Notes: a model not told the origin generated them from the letters alone. A stretch of DNA of 64,000 nt from Lytechinus variegatus (GCF_018143015.1 NC_054758.1:20552501-20616500), one strand, 5' to 3'. Shown: positions 1 to 11,813, numbered from the stretch's first letter. Made by a program: numbers and translations.

Positions 1-140
1 GGATCATGCCAGAATGGTGGATCTTTAAGGTAATTCACATCATTAAAATCTTTTATTAATCTATATATAGGCGCGAATGATGATTGATGATTGACGAATC
101 GTGGAATTTCGATTCTTTATATTGTTTACGAGACCGAAAG

Positions 141-520
141 GTTAATTTCCAATTTGTCCAATTGCCAACTCGTCTACTATCATTAAAATTTTGGTCTAAT
201 ATCAGTTCGTCCACTATCTACATGGTCTAATTGCCAATTCGTCCACTGACTATTTCGTCTAATAACCAGTTGGTCCAATAGTTATTTAGTCCATACATTT
301 GGTCTAATTGGACTAAGTGTTAATATTGTGCAAATGAATGAAAAAGAAATGGTCTTAGACGAAATGGTGATTAGACGAAGTGATGATTATAGACCAAATG
401 GTTATTGGACCAAATGGTTGTTAGACAAAATGTTGATGGACGGAATGGCATTAGACTAAATGAAAGTAGACCATGTGGTGAGCGGACGAGTTGGCAGTAT
501 ACGACTTGGCAATTTACCGA
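141..520. mobile_element. foldback element, TTGGTCTAAT family, copy 1
   Basis: The left arm is built of words such as TTTGGTCTAAT, CAGTTGGTCCAA and CCAACTCGTCTAC. The right arm carries the same words as reverse complements (GACCAAATGGTT, GTAGACCATGTGG). Ends read GGTTAATT and AATTTACC. No coding capacity. Other copies are at 8070-8888, 33360-33707 and 35470-36045. Confidence 0.75.
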
Positions 521-2020
521 ACCAACTACTCATCCTTCAGGAGTATTTGTCAAACATTCGAATTCGAATACCAAGAATCGCTTATTGTTCATTTTCTGCC
601 AAAATTTGAGCAATCGTTGTTCGACTTACAATAGGCCTGCTTTCAGTCCAAAAACCGCGTAAATACATTGGTTATCCCAGTTAATTGCGACCTTTCAGCA
701 TGTTCAGCGACCTATTTCTTCAGGTGAAGATGTTTTATCTTGTCTATCGCGCCAAAAGGTATATACTGGCAAAGAATAACATGAATATGTTTTAAGAGAC
801 GTTTCATAATGCATTGCGAAGCCAGTCACACCAACACATCCGACTCATGACCGATCAATGCTCCAAAGCTATAACAGAACAAAAATGGGAACTCATCAGC
901 CGGTTTAATTTAGAGTCGGTTTCGTTTGTTGGACCATGGAGCTAACAGGTTGGACTGTAGTATTATACATCACGTACATAAGAAGGGTTATTAACAGGCT
1001 GGACCTCAAGCTGCTAATGAGGTGGAATGTTCCCGATCTCCTTTCACCTAATTGCTTTAACATTTCTCAGGCTTTGCAAAAAAAAGGAATGTATTACCTG
1101 AAAATGAGATCGTCGGTTTCCTCGTAAAGTTTGTTTGCAATCCGGGCTGTGCATGGCACTGTACATTTATCATGTTGTTGCAGTTGTTGTTTTTCATGCT
1201 CGCAACCCAGCAAAAATAATGTAGGGATCTCATGCCATAACTTTCTCATTTACATCCAATTTAGATTAAGTACTAAGTTTTATGTTATAATACTTGTCAT
1301 TTCTCGCTTCGTTCAAAGTTTTATGTTAATTATAATAGGCCTACTTGTCATATCTCGCTTCGTTCGTCAAATCAACGTGTTGAAATCGACCTCAGTTGAA
1401 ATAATTGTTAAAGAAATAAATAAATGACACGAAAAATATATACATTTATCGTACATTTGTGGATGCTGTGTCGGTGTCGTTCACAAGATTTATAACAGTG
1501 TTGTAAAGCATGTGCAGGGAGACGTGATAGAGATTGATGTGTGTTTTTGCAAGCGCTTTCTCTCTCAAAATGGTCAATATAAATAACATCGAAAAAAATT
1601 ATCATGAAAATTTTAACATTTTATAACAATAGTACGATAACATTTAAATTTAAACACTTGCGAGTCTGTCCGGAAAACCGTTTCCAAATTGCGGAGAAAC
1701 TGTCGGCTAGCTTCAATTATATCTGACACGCATAAAAGTCAATCACGGATGAAAATGGGGGAAGTAGGATAATTGAGATTATTGCGGGTGTTCGACCTAT
1801 TTTAAGGAGCGAGGAGCGAGATATGCTCACGAAAAGGGGAAGGGATTGTTTTGATTCTTGACAGTTATTGCCTTGATATAATTTCCTTTTATGAAAATGA
1901 AAATCACTTGTCAGCTTGTACCCTGGCAGAATTAGATCACTGAGTGGGAAATGACCCCCCCCCCCCGGCCCCCTCGGAAAATTTCGTCCTATCATTTTGG
2001 AGACAGTTTGTGTCAGTGAT

Positions 2021-2170
2021 ACCTCGGTCACATTTGCTCTACGGCGGCCGTTCGGCGAGTCGAAAAAAAAATTGTACCAGCTACATATAGGTGGTTTGAA
2101 TAAAAACGAATAAAACGGCTGTTTTCGACTCGCCGTATGCGGCCGCCGTAGAGCAAATATGACCGAGTTA
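2021..2170. mobile_element. MITE with about 45-bp terminal inverted repeats
   Basis: The left arm begins CTCGGTCACATTTGCTCTAC and the right arm ends with its complement. Both arms contain a CG-rich core (ACGGCGGCCG, GGCGAGTCGAAAA). The spacer is about 55 bases and non-coding. Flanking ATA/TTATA suggests a TA target. Confidence 0.7.
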
Positions 2171-2289
2171 TAAGAGTGAGTCTGCCTCCCCCCCTCCCCC
2201 TGTCACTAGCGTAAAGATGCTCCGATGGGGCTATGGACCCCCCCCCCCCCACACACACACACACACACACAAACAAACACACATAGGAA

Positions 2290-4960
2290 TAAATAGAACG
2301 GAATCGGTGAATAGGATGTCATTTCATGATAATAATCAGGATAATAATAATAATGATGATCATAATACTAATAATGATAATAATAATAATTGATACAAAT
2401 GATAATGATAATGATGATAGTAAAAAATATAATCTGTTCATTTATAAAACACTCTTATAAAATTGTTCCAGAGCGTTAGAAAATAAGAAAACAATTTATT
2501 GATTATAAAGCAGTGTTTTGAGGTTAACTGACTAGTATGTCAAAATCTGACACATGCAAAATTAGATTTTTCTATTAAAAAGGTAAGGATTTAGGCTCGC
2601 TCACTTCGCTCGCGAGTAGAGTTTTACAAACCTAAAGGTTGTTCTATACGCCAAGCCCCCTCAATCGTGTCGGTTCTTCACCCTACTGCACTGCAAAAAC
2701 TGACTAGTATGTCAAAATCTGTCATGCAATCAGATTTTTGTATTAAAAAAGGTGAAGATTTAGGCTCGCTCACTTCGCTCGCGAGTAGATTTTTACAAGA
2801 AAAGGTTGTTCTATACGACAAGCCTCCTCAATCGTGTCGGTTCTTTACCCTACTGCATCAGTCCCTTCTCTGGTGTAAGTCACGTTTCGAATTCTGTCTG
2901 CAACCCCCTCTGTCATAATCAAGGCTACGGCTTTCATCCCATGATTTGATGTGCCGGATTAATCACATATTTCGGAATATCATACTTGACGCTGCCCTCT
3001 TAATTTCTGAAACACAAAAAGCATAATCAGTGTAATGAAAGGCTACGGGGAAACGGTGCCTGTTGGAATTCTCATTCAATCTAGAACAGCTACATATATA
3101 CCGGTGCTGAAAGATGCCTTGCGGATATCTGTATCACAATTCTTTCTTTTATTTGTTTTTCTTTTCTCTTTCTTTCTTTCTTCCTTTCTTTCTTTCTTTC
3201 TCTTTATCTCTCTCATTTTCTGTTTGTTTCTTTCTTTCAATTTCTATCTTTCTGTTTTTCTTCGCCGTTATTTCTGTCCGTCTTTTTCTATCAATATTTC
3301 TAGTCCACTGTTCTCTCCTTTCTTATTAATTTTCATCCACTAAAAACATTCTTCTTCTTCTTCTTAGTAATAATAATTAACATCATTTACATAGCTCACA
3401 AAGAATGTCTCTATACGCACTTAAGGAAAATAAATAGGAAGACAAGAAATTTCAGCTAGAATTAAAATATACATGTTGACAGTTGAAAGTAGACAGTCTC
3501 CTCCCCTTCTTCTTGCATGCTCTTTTCATCCTTCTACTCTTCTTTTCATATTTTCATTGTCATTTTTCCATTCACTCTTACTATTCTTTCTTGTTCTCCT
3601 ATTCCCCTCCTTCCTCTTTTCTTCCCTCTTTTATTTGCTTTATTTCTATTTTCAACATATATCTTTCTTTTTCGTAAAAAGCTACTCTGTATAGACTCTT
3701 CTCTCATGAAACTGAGCCAGGGGAGGGGGAATGCACCGTATACCTTTGATACCAACTTCCATATATGCGTGATGGATCGCTGATGAATTTGACATTTTAA
3801 TCATGCAGACAATAACTTCCTTCCCGTATTTAGAAAGAGGGCAATTAGTCTACAAACTGCAGACCTTAGTGATTTATTCAATTCGACCATGGACCGACAA
3901 CGTATACCGGATTCACCAAAATCAAACACATTTCTTTACGTAGAACTGTTGTACTCTTGGAAAACTAATATGCATAAAATATCTATGTTCGAGCCAAATT
4001 TGAGCATAAATCCCAATAAATCCACGAAAAAATTATAATTGGAGGGGGACGCTCATTCGCTTCGCGCACCCCCCCCCCCCCAAAAAAAAAAATAATTTTT
4101 GATAACGCCAATGACTAATTTAAATTTGTATTTTTAAATTTCCATTTTCCCAGGTCTCACAATGACAAACTAGCTTATAGGCCTATTGGAAAGTTCTGCA
4201 CTGCATTTTCTCACAATTTTGATTTTTTTTTTGGTGGCAAAATAAATGATTCATTAATAATTATTTTATTCTTACAAACAATAAGCACGCATGAAGTCAC
4301 GACCTATCGCCACGCTTCAGAATGCCCAAGATCATGATGATGGACACGATCATTATCATGTTTAAATTGCCGAGGAACGTTGTGATCAGGTTGCAGCACG
4401 TGCCAACGTCAGCGGGATCGACAACCAACCTTGACTTTCGAAAAAATGAGAAGCTGTTTATGGATACGCCAAACAAAAGGAAACTTTTATTAACACGTTG
4501 TGACGCCCAAGACTGGTGCAATTTTAAACCACAAAAACAGGAGGGATCCCCAACCAATTTAGTCTTCTCGTCCTGCACGGCTGTGAACAAAAGTAGGTGC
4601 TATAATAAGCATAATCGTACAAAATGTTTTTTTTTCTCATGGACAAGTAAAGTGTTCAAAGATCATAAGTGAGGGACTAAAGTGGAAGAGGTAATTTCGA
4701 AGGGATTTTCTTTTGTTTTAATGTGAGAGGGGTGCTCTTAAGAAATTTTTGACAAAACAAAGGGAAAAGGGTTTTACTCCCGAATGATATAAGGTGATTT
4801 TCGTTAAGAAAATTTCGACGAGCAAAAAAAAAGATGATTTATTTTCACTCCCGAATAAAGATGAATTTCGTCAAGAAACTTTTGAAAAGCAATTTAAAAA
4901 TGTAAAAAAAAATGGCTTCACTCCCGAATTAAACGTGTTTTCGTCAAGAAATCAACACCA
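2290..4960. repeat. gene-free stretch with simple and tandem repeats
   Basis: It holds an (ATA/GAT)-type microsatellite (2337-2420), a 172-bp tandem duplication (units 2527-2698 and 2699-2870), and pyrimidine-rich tracts (3130-3370, 3490-3690). It also holds a loose minisatellite of about 70-bp units with ACTCCCGAAT and TTCGTCAAGAAA words (4736-4960). Open frames here are low-complexity and not genes. Confidence 0.7.
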
Positions 4961-5229
4961 TCAATACTAACACCACAAACACCCCAAAACTCGAAATACA
5001 AATACCCAGTGTAAATTATATCCTAACACCACCGTTTACACGATCTACATCTACATCCCAAAACAAAACAAAAAAGGTCAATCGCCATACACATTCATTC
5101 CTTTTCAGTATCAAGAGTAGAATACAATCTCAGCAACAAGTCCCCAATCATCCTACTAAACAGGTAATGGACTTTAGAAAGTCGTACTCGAGAACAAAAC
5201 TGTAATTGCTACTTAAAAGATCTGCTTAC

Positions 5230-5317
5230 CCGATTTGCCGACCCCTTTCTGACCTAGGACAGTAAACCTGATATCCCTCTGCATCTTAATGGGTGATTGC
5301 TTGGTCGATCCCGTCAT
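5230..5317 (-). CDS. first coding exon of a Ras-family small GTPase (RERG/RASL-like)
   Basis: The minus-strand exon starts at an ATG (5317-5315) in a good context and codes 29 residues ending VLGQKGVGKS. This is a complete Walker A/P-loop (GxxxxGKS, residues 22-29) placed directly after a hydrophobic beta-strand, as in Ras-family GTPases. The exon stops after the Ser codon in phase 1 at a consensus GTAAGC donor, and RERG and related genes have an intron at this point. The 20 residues before the P-loop are short and polar, as in RERG or RASL12-type proteins. I looked for the next exon (switch I, DxxG, NKxD motifs) on the minus strand down to base 1 and did not find it, so the rest probably lies outside the window behind an intron longer than 5 kb. 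The subfamily cannot be settled from one exon, and an isolated broken copy is not excluded. Confidence 0.6.
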
Positions 5318-6524
5318 CTTGCACCCCTCCAGTAAGGCCACGCCCTTTTAAATTGGTATCTCCTTTCGATCTTGATCGACCGACAAAGACTCCCAAAGGT
5401 TCAAAATGGGTCCACGAGTTTCCAAAGTCGAAACAGGGCAGTGTACCTGCCAGTGCTCTCCTGCGCTTTAATCAGTCAAATCGAGGAGTCGTGCGTTACA
5501 ATAGATATCTCGTTGAAAAGTAACAGGTTCTCCTCAAATCAATCGACAAGCTCACAGCTCCAGGACGACATTAGGACCAATTTGTAGGAAGGGGGTAATC
5601 AAAAGGGCGTGGCACACCCCTCTCCCTATACCTCACTCTTCAACAGCGCAAAAGGGGTAATCCAGAGGTGATCACCTTGGTCTGATACTACAGAGACCGG
5701 TTGGGGTCACTCGGTAATTTCACCGAATTTAACGTCCATCTGTTCATTCAAAACCAAGGCTAAACAACATCAACTGCCGAAGGATAATTCAGTTGATTTT
5801 CTGACCTCAAATTCGAAAGTGTGAACTTACAAGGATATTGTTGATTGGTGGTTCCTTTTGGTATAAACTATTATAAAAATTGAGGATGCGAAAATAAGTG
5901 GCAGCAATTTGGGCTTTATTTCAGAATACGATATTGTGCTACCCTTTCCTCTTTTGTCAATAACAGGCCAAGCTTTGCACAATCAACGATTCAGTATAGC
6001 TATTCCTTCCGAATAATTTAAAAGAGTACAAAAACATTTAACTTTTTTTTCAAATTCTGTACGATGAAAGAAGTTCACTACTCCTCTTGAACGGAATATG
6101 GCCGAAGATTCAAACATCAATATTTCGTCTTAACCTGGTATGTGTCTCCCAGACACGGTTGAAGCTATTTATTATTAGTGTACCATTTGTTGACATGTCA
6201 AGGGATATTACAGAATTAGAAAATGATTGCTCATGGGCGAATAACTCTTAAAAGTTTTTGAAGCCGTCGCCAACACAGGCCCTAATATAATATGAGAAAC
6301 GCGGACGAGATTCACTGGATTTTGAGTTGATCGGTCAAATATTAATTAATGGAGGAGATATTGTAGCGAACCTAAATTGCCTGGTTGCCTATTAGTACCG
6401 CTTCAGCCACGCTCTCTAGTCCCTACTCCTCTGTTTCGTTTTGATAAGTTATCCTCTGCAGGAAATATGCTCTTTAGTTTTACACAGATTGGAAGATAAC
6501 AACATCAGGATCGCATCTATATGG

Positions 6525-6665
6525 TATGGAGAGGGCGTGGGAAGATAGTCGTCTGTCTCCCCGCCCACTTGTTGCGCGGTTGCTAGGTAACACCAAGCAA
6601 TCCCGACAGCTCTTCAACAGCTTAGCAGACGACCGCTTTTACATCATCCTCTACGCATGCTAATC
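6525..6665. promoter_or_regulatory. possible promoter with RFX X-box and GC boxes
   Basis: Within about 140 bases there are a GGGCGTGGG box (6533-6541), a CCCCGCCC box (6560-6566) and the near-palindrome GTTGCTAGGTAAC (6579-6591). The last closely fits the RFX-family X-box consensus and is followed by an octamer-like ATGCTAAT near 6657. The stretch is more GC-rich than its surroundings. It lies about 1.3 kb upstream of the Ras-like first exon on that gene's strand, so it could serve that gene through an untranslated exon. That link is inference. Confidence 0.35.
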
Positions 6666-7269
6666 ACTGAAACTGAATCCCATATGACACAAAAATGAGA
6701 ATGGTTCACATTGAAAAAAGCTCGTATCATTAAGTGGTGTTTTTACTGAAGTCTTTCGTACAGTCCAGATTGTCCTTGTCAAAGAACACAATTTCCATGA
6801 ACATATCCTTTTATAACAGATTGCGAAATAAGTGACGCTATTCCTAAATATCCATCCACAAAAGAATTACTAAGTTAAAATTGTTAAGTTAAGTTGCGTG
6901 TCCAATTTATAGTATATCCAGTATGTGTCCCGACGGCAGATTACAACACTATAAGCACAGTAAAACATGGAATAGATGGTCTTTGTTTAGGACCTTTCTA
7001 TGTAAAGACGAATGTGGCTATTCCTTGGTATCCAAACAATGAATTCGAGGAGAACTGATCAAAGGGAAAGTGGTACTGTGAGAGGGGAACCACGTCATGC
7101 TCGCACGATCTTCCCGGGCTGTTGTGACGTACTCGGGAGACACGGGAGGGAAAGTACCAGTTGGTAGAATTTGGTGACAGAGGAGTAAAATTTAGACCAC
7201 GAGAGGGCGTTTGTATTGTAAGTATTATCTTGAAAATTGATTAGGCCTCTACGGAGACGATAAGACAAG

Positions 7270-7446
7270 AAGAGAATAAGGGATATGGATGAAAATGGAA
7301 GAGAAGAGGAAAAGAAGACAAAGAATACAGATAGGAACAAAAAAGAAGAAGAAAAAGAAAAAAGGAGGAGTGAGAAGAAGAAGCAGGAGGAGGAGGGGGA
7401 GAAGAAGAAGAAGAAGAAAGAAAAGAAGAAGACGATAAAATAAAAA
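7270..7446. repeat. purine-rich (GAA/GGA) tract
   Basis: Nearly pure A/G on the plus strand over about 175 bases. The 119-codon minus-strand frame across it is a Phe/Ser low-complexity artefact. Confidence 0.8.
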
Positions 7447-8341
7447 AAAATCATATTATTAGAAAACGGGGATAAGGGGAGGTATTTTTAATTTGTAACA
7501 CTTATTTTATAAACAAATATAGGATAGACCCCGATATCAATGAAGGATTCTTAAGCCATCATTGGGGAATATCACCTATTTTCATTTCAGGAATTATTGC
7601 CCTTTGGACCGAGTGTTTCCTACTCCTACAATAACATTTCTTTATTAAAAATATCCTAGAAAAAGCAGTTTCTCAATGGAGATATGAGCCCATCTAAACG
7701 AACTATTCCAAAGTTTAGAGTTTGTTATAGACTTTAATAAATATCAGCCTTTATACTCGGTGCATAATGTTAAGGTCACTCCAAGAAAGCAAACATGACC
7801 ATCGACAATTTAATAACATTTTACTGTTATTTTCATTTTATTTATTATATAATTTATCTTATATACAGTCAGCATATCGTAATTGCGATTTCATTTATTG
7901 TCTGAATATTGAGCCAAACATGACAATTATACTTTAAAGATCTAATCTGAATATGAATGTTTGATGGTAAAAATAAACAATGACAAATGACAGTGAAAAA
8001 AAAATAATTAATTACATGAAAATATCAGTCTTGATAATAAACTTACTCTATTCATTTTATAAATATATAGGGTTTATTAATAATTGGTCGAATGCCAAGT
8101 CGTCCAATCATCAACTTGTCTACTATCATTTGGTCTACGATCAGTTCGCCGACTTTGCCCACTATTCCTATGATCTACTTGGCCTTTTATCCACTCACCA
8201 TTCTGTCTAATAACCAGTTGGTCCAATAGCCATAGTCTTTACACCATTTGGTCTAATTGGACTATAGGGTTAAAATATGAAAATTAAACAGGGCTTAGGA
8301 CCAACTACAGAGTTATGAGAAGATATGGTCATATACAAACT

Positions 8342-8542
8342 GGGGGGTGTTTCACAAAGATTTAAGCATGACTTAGAGTCGCACTTAAGTGCCTAGTTGT
8401 GCGAGGTATAAAAGGATTGACCGCATTGGTTAGATCATGCAAGGAGAAGGCGCACTACTGCGTACTGATCAATAAGATTGCGCGTTGCATTTCAGATACG
8501 CGTCGGCCTAAGTCACACTTAAATCTTTGTGAAACACCCCCC
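8342..8542. mobile_element. MITE with GGGGGTGTTTCACAAAG ends
   Basis: Terminal inverted repeats of GGGGTGTTTCACAAAGATTT read into a roughly 200-bp non-coding hairpin-prone sequence. It is flanked by CTGG on both sides, which fits a short target duplication inside the foldback copy. Confidence 0.7.
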
Positions 8543-8597
8543 TGGTGATTAGATCAAGTGTTGATTGGTCCAAATGGTTGTTAGACAAAATGTACAT

Positions 8598-8817
8598 CAG
8601 GCACAGATCCAGGGGGGGGGGCAGGGGGCACATCCCCCCCCCCCCCTTTGAGATGCAAAATATAAAAATTTGCTGACTTTTTTTGCTTGTCAATTTATTT
8701 TGGGTATGAAATATCCCTTATTTGTGGTTAAAAACCATTTTTTTTATTTTGCTTATCAAATTTTTTCTCCAAAATATTTACCCCCCCCCCTTTTGGCAAA
8801 TCCTGGATCCACCCCTG
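8598..8817. mobile_element. MITE of the GGATCCAGG family
   Basis: Ends are CAGGCACAGATCCAGG and CCTGGATCCACCCCTG, imperfect inverted repeats. Inside are C/G homopolymers and TTTTTGCTTGTCAA words. Related ends occur at 36557, 36720, 39710, 39918, 46160, 49840, 59185 and 59440. Confidence 0.65.
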
Positions 8818-9014
8818 TAGATGGACGGAATGGCATTGAACTAAATGAAGGTGGACCATGTGATGAGAGAGCGAAATGGCAATTAACCTTTCAACAAGAA
8901 TTACAACTATGGTGACTTTATATGGGAAATAGCATACATGTATCTCTACTGTTAGTGATTTATGTAGCGATTGGCTATCCATACTTAAACCACAACTTTA
9001 AACCTTGGTTTAAG

Positions 9015-9430
9015 TTAAAGGTAAATGCTAGTTTTGGTAACAATATCAAAATGAGTTTGTACAGAATCCAATGAAATGACTACCAAAGTGCCTGTTTGTA
9101 TAAATAAAACGCATGTGCCTTATGATTCTGGAAGAAATTGCGTAACTACCCGAATCCTGGGCTTATTTGCTGAGAAATCAGCAAATAAGCCCAGGATTCG
9201 GGTAGAGCGTCGGGCCCGACGCCCTAAGCAATAATTATGCATTGTCCCACGTGCACTTATCTGTGTTGGGGATTTTCGTTGTGAACATTTTTCAGGGTAG
9301 ATTTCAAGATTTCACAAAGTTCAGTTAATTTAACTGTACCAGATCTAGATCCTCGATGATATACTGACAATTAAGCCTTGTTTTACAGACTTTCTCATGA
9401 AATCAGTGTTTACTGCAACTACTGGAATTT
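9015..9430. repeat. dispersed 400-bp repeat, copy 1
   Basis: It starts near GCTAGTTTTGGTAAC and ends near TTTACTGCAACTACT, and is shared with 19945-20330 and 55713-56475. It includes AAAATGAGTTTG, ACCAGATCTAGATC and the final TACTGCAACTACT. No frame or class identified. A perfect hairpin (9146-9205) is unique to this copy. Confidence 0.65.
9146..9205. repeat. perfect 28-bp-arm hairpin
   Basis: Arms 9146-9173 and 9178-9205 are exact reverse complements around a GAAA loop. Sister repeat copies lack the left arm. Confidence 0.9.
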
Positions 9431-9948
9431 CTCTTTAAAGCAGACTTTAGAATACAGGCCATTGACATTTGACCTTATGGACCCATATGAGCAAATCTCA
9501 TCAAATCATGGTAACCCCCACGTGTGAGCCACAGTATATTGAATTTATGTTTCCCTGAATGGGCGGAGGTCCTGTAAGTGCAACTGCACAAAAAGAAGCA
9601 AACCTCTATGAACTGACTTTCTATCTGAAAAATCATTAAATAATATTACTGATAACAATGTGAGTGTATGAGCCTATGTTAAAAAAGAATTATATCAAGA
9701 TGGAATATGAATAGATAGCTTCATATCTATTCAAAAACTCTTCAAACAAGCCAAAATATCTTGAATAAAGTACTTGAAGGTTATAATGAGTAGTTTTATC
9801 GAGAGGATGATGGGCAAGGAAATAATTTGAATGGCCTTGTATAATATATGTAAAATCTATGAAAATATCAGGCAATTTTTTAGCAAAATATTTCACATTA
9901 CAGGTCTATCAATGGACACAATCTACTTAACGGACTCGGCTAAGGCCG

Positions 9949-10352
9949 GAGATGAGGGTTTTGGCTCAGTTGGTTACGCGTCTGCCCATCGAAACAAAGA
10001 TCATAGGTTCGAGTCCACCCTGGGCGGATGACTGAAGCCAGTGCGTTGTGTGTAAACGTCTCTCCCATGTTCCATAGATGCAAGCTATGTTACAATAGAA
10101 AACACTCCGTCCCTTGGATAGGACGTTGAAAGGAGGTCCCATGTAGAGGAGAGTCACCACCTATACACGTTAAGAACCCATTGCACTATTCGTATAATAG
10201 TAGGGGGAAACCCCAGTGTAGTGGTCCACCTGCATTCCCCCCAATCAGTTATATCGGGAGGAGAGACCTGCGGGTCATAGTGATTCAGTTCGCTTTTCAC
10301 CTCCCAGGCACAGGTGACGCAAAACAAATAACAATTGATAATAATAATACGT
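9949..10352 (+). mobile_element. tRNA-derived SINE
   Basis: The head has an A box (TGGCTCAGTTGG) and a B box (GGTTCGAGTCC) at tRNA-like spacing. A tRNA-unrelated body of about 300 bases follows, then an (ATA) tail. It would be transcribed by RNA polymerase III. The head does not fold as a full tRNA gene. Confidence 0.8.
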
Positions 10353-10576
10353 CAAAGGCGGCTCGACGTATGTGTAAGACCTCACTATTTTTTATTTCCA
10401 AACCAAACTGAGTACATCTAGAATGCGGCTTGACCACTTAAACTTTAAATAGAAAGTAGCGAATAATAGTTACTGTTAACGAATAATAGGAAATGCTGGC
10501 GGGAAAAAAACAGGCACACGTGTAACTTGAATAGTCGTAATTGATAAAGAACCTCAAAGCAGTTCAGTCCACTTCT

Positions 10577-11105
10577 GAGCCCCATCTTACAAAGAGTTAC
10601 GATTGATCCGATCAATCGTAACTCTATGGAAATCCATCAGTGTCATAATTTTTTCTACAGGAAATTTGCAAAATGTCCTTTGTAATCAAAGGAGAACACT
10701 CCAAATTGTCAAGAAATCAATGAATTTATGGATATGAATTCATATCTAGAATTTTTTTTGGAACAAACATGCATTATACATGATGACCTTGCTGGCTTTC
10801 CATAGTTGCGATTCATTGGATCAATTGTAACTCTTTGTACAACGGGGCCCTGGGCCCCATCTTACAAAGAGTTGCTATTGATCCGATCAATAGCAACTAT
10901 GGACGCAATGTCAACATTTATTATGCATGTTCAAAATATTTTCTAGCTTTGATGTATATTCACACATTCATTGTTCTCTTCAAAATTCCCTGTGCTTCTC
11001 TTTGTTATTGTGCGAATTTCCTGTAGAAAAAATTATGACACTGATGGCTTTCCATAGAGTTATGACTGATTGCATCAATCGTAACTCTTTGTAAAAAGGG
11101 GCCCT
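10577..11105. mobile_element. two abutting MITE copies in opposite orientation
   Basis: Each copy starts GGGCCCCATCTTACAAAGAG and ends CTCTTTGTA..GGGGCCC. Each has a sub-terminal palindrome around TTGATCCGATCAA. Copy one (10577-10851) carries CATCAGTGTCATAATTTT near its left end. Copy two (10851-11105) carries the complement near its right end. Confidence 0.8.
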
Positions 11106-11257
11106 GGTTTATACATGTATGTATAAGCAGCAAATGGCAGGCTTGAGGCTGGCGTCGGAGGCGGCTTCAAACCTGGCGCATGTGTAACTTGGGACTATTT
11201 CACATGCAAGGCGATGACGGTTTCCCCTCTGCAGATTTACAACATCTGTTACCGGTT

Positions 11258-11813
11258 CAAAGGTCAAGTCCATCTCAGAGAAATGTTGGCTTGACTCAAT
11301 AGAGAAAAATCAGACAATCATAATGCTGAAGATTTCATCAAAATCGGATGTAAAATAAAAAAGTTATGACATTTTAAAGTTTCGCTTATTTTTCACAAAA
11401 TAGTTACATGAACGAGTCAGTTACATCCAAATGAGCGAGTCGATGACAATGCTCACTCACTATTTCTTTTGGATTTTATTGTTTGAATTATACAATATTT
11501 CAAGTTTTACAGATTTGACAATAAGGACAAACTTGACTGAACCATAAAATGTTAAACCATGGTAATTACAAATGTTCAGGGAGATATAAAACTTTGTTTC
11601 ACAGAACAATGGGGAAAAAATTTGAATATTTTGTATTTCATATAATAAAATACAAAAGAAATAGTGAGTGATGTCATCAGTTCCCTCATTTGCATACCAA
11701 CCGAGATGTGCAAACGACTGTTTTGTGAAATGAAGTGAAAATTTAATATGTCATAACTTTCTTATTTTACATCTGATTTTGATGAAATTTTCACCGTTAT
11801 ACTTGTCCTTTAA
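11258..11813. mobile_element. long-arm foldback element, copy 1 (AAAGGTCAAGTCC ends)
   Basis: Left arm words (AAAATCGGATGTAAAATAA, AGTTATGACATTTT) recur as complements in the right arm (GTCATAACTTTCTTATTTTA, TTTTGATGAAATTTTCA). The arms are over 200 bp. A second full copy is at 55147-55711 and a right-arm fragment at 26460-26676. Confidence 0.7.

Larger units (their letters stand above)
8070..8888. mobile_element. foldback element, TTGGTCTAAT family, copy 2, carrying two nested MITEs
   Basis: Outer arms show the family words (ACTTGTCTACTATC, TTTGGTCTACGA on the left; GACGGAATGGCATT, GGCAATTAACC on the right). Two other elements interrupt it, at about 8342-8542 and 8598-8817. Sister copies show the uninterrupted sequence at both points. 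Confidence 0.75.

Noticed and set aside
4297-4590. 97-codon minus frame with a hydrophobic C-terminus (NLITTFLGNLNMIMIVSIIMILGIL)
   Set aside because: It looks membrane-like, but I found no supporting exon, motif or conserved pattern; possibly chance or a decayed fragment.
9949-10030. candidate tRNA gene
   Set aside because: A and B boxes are present but the ends do not pair as an acceptor stem and a SINE body follows.
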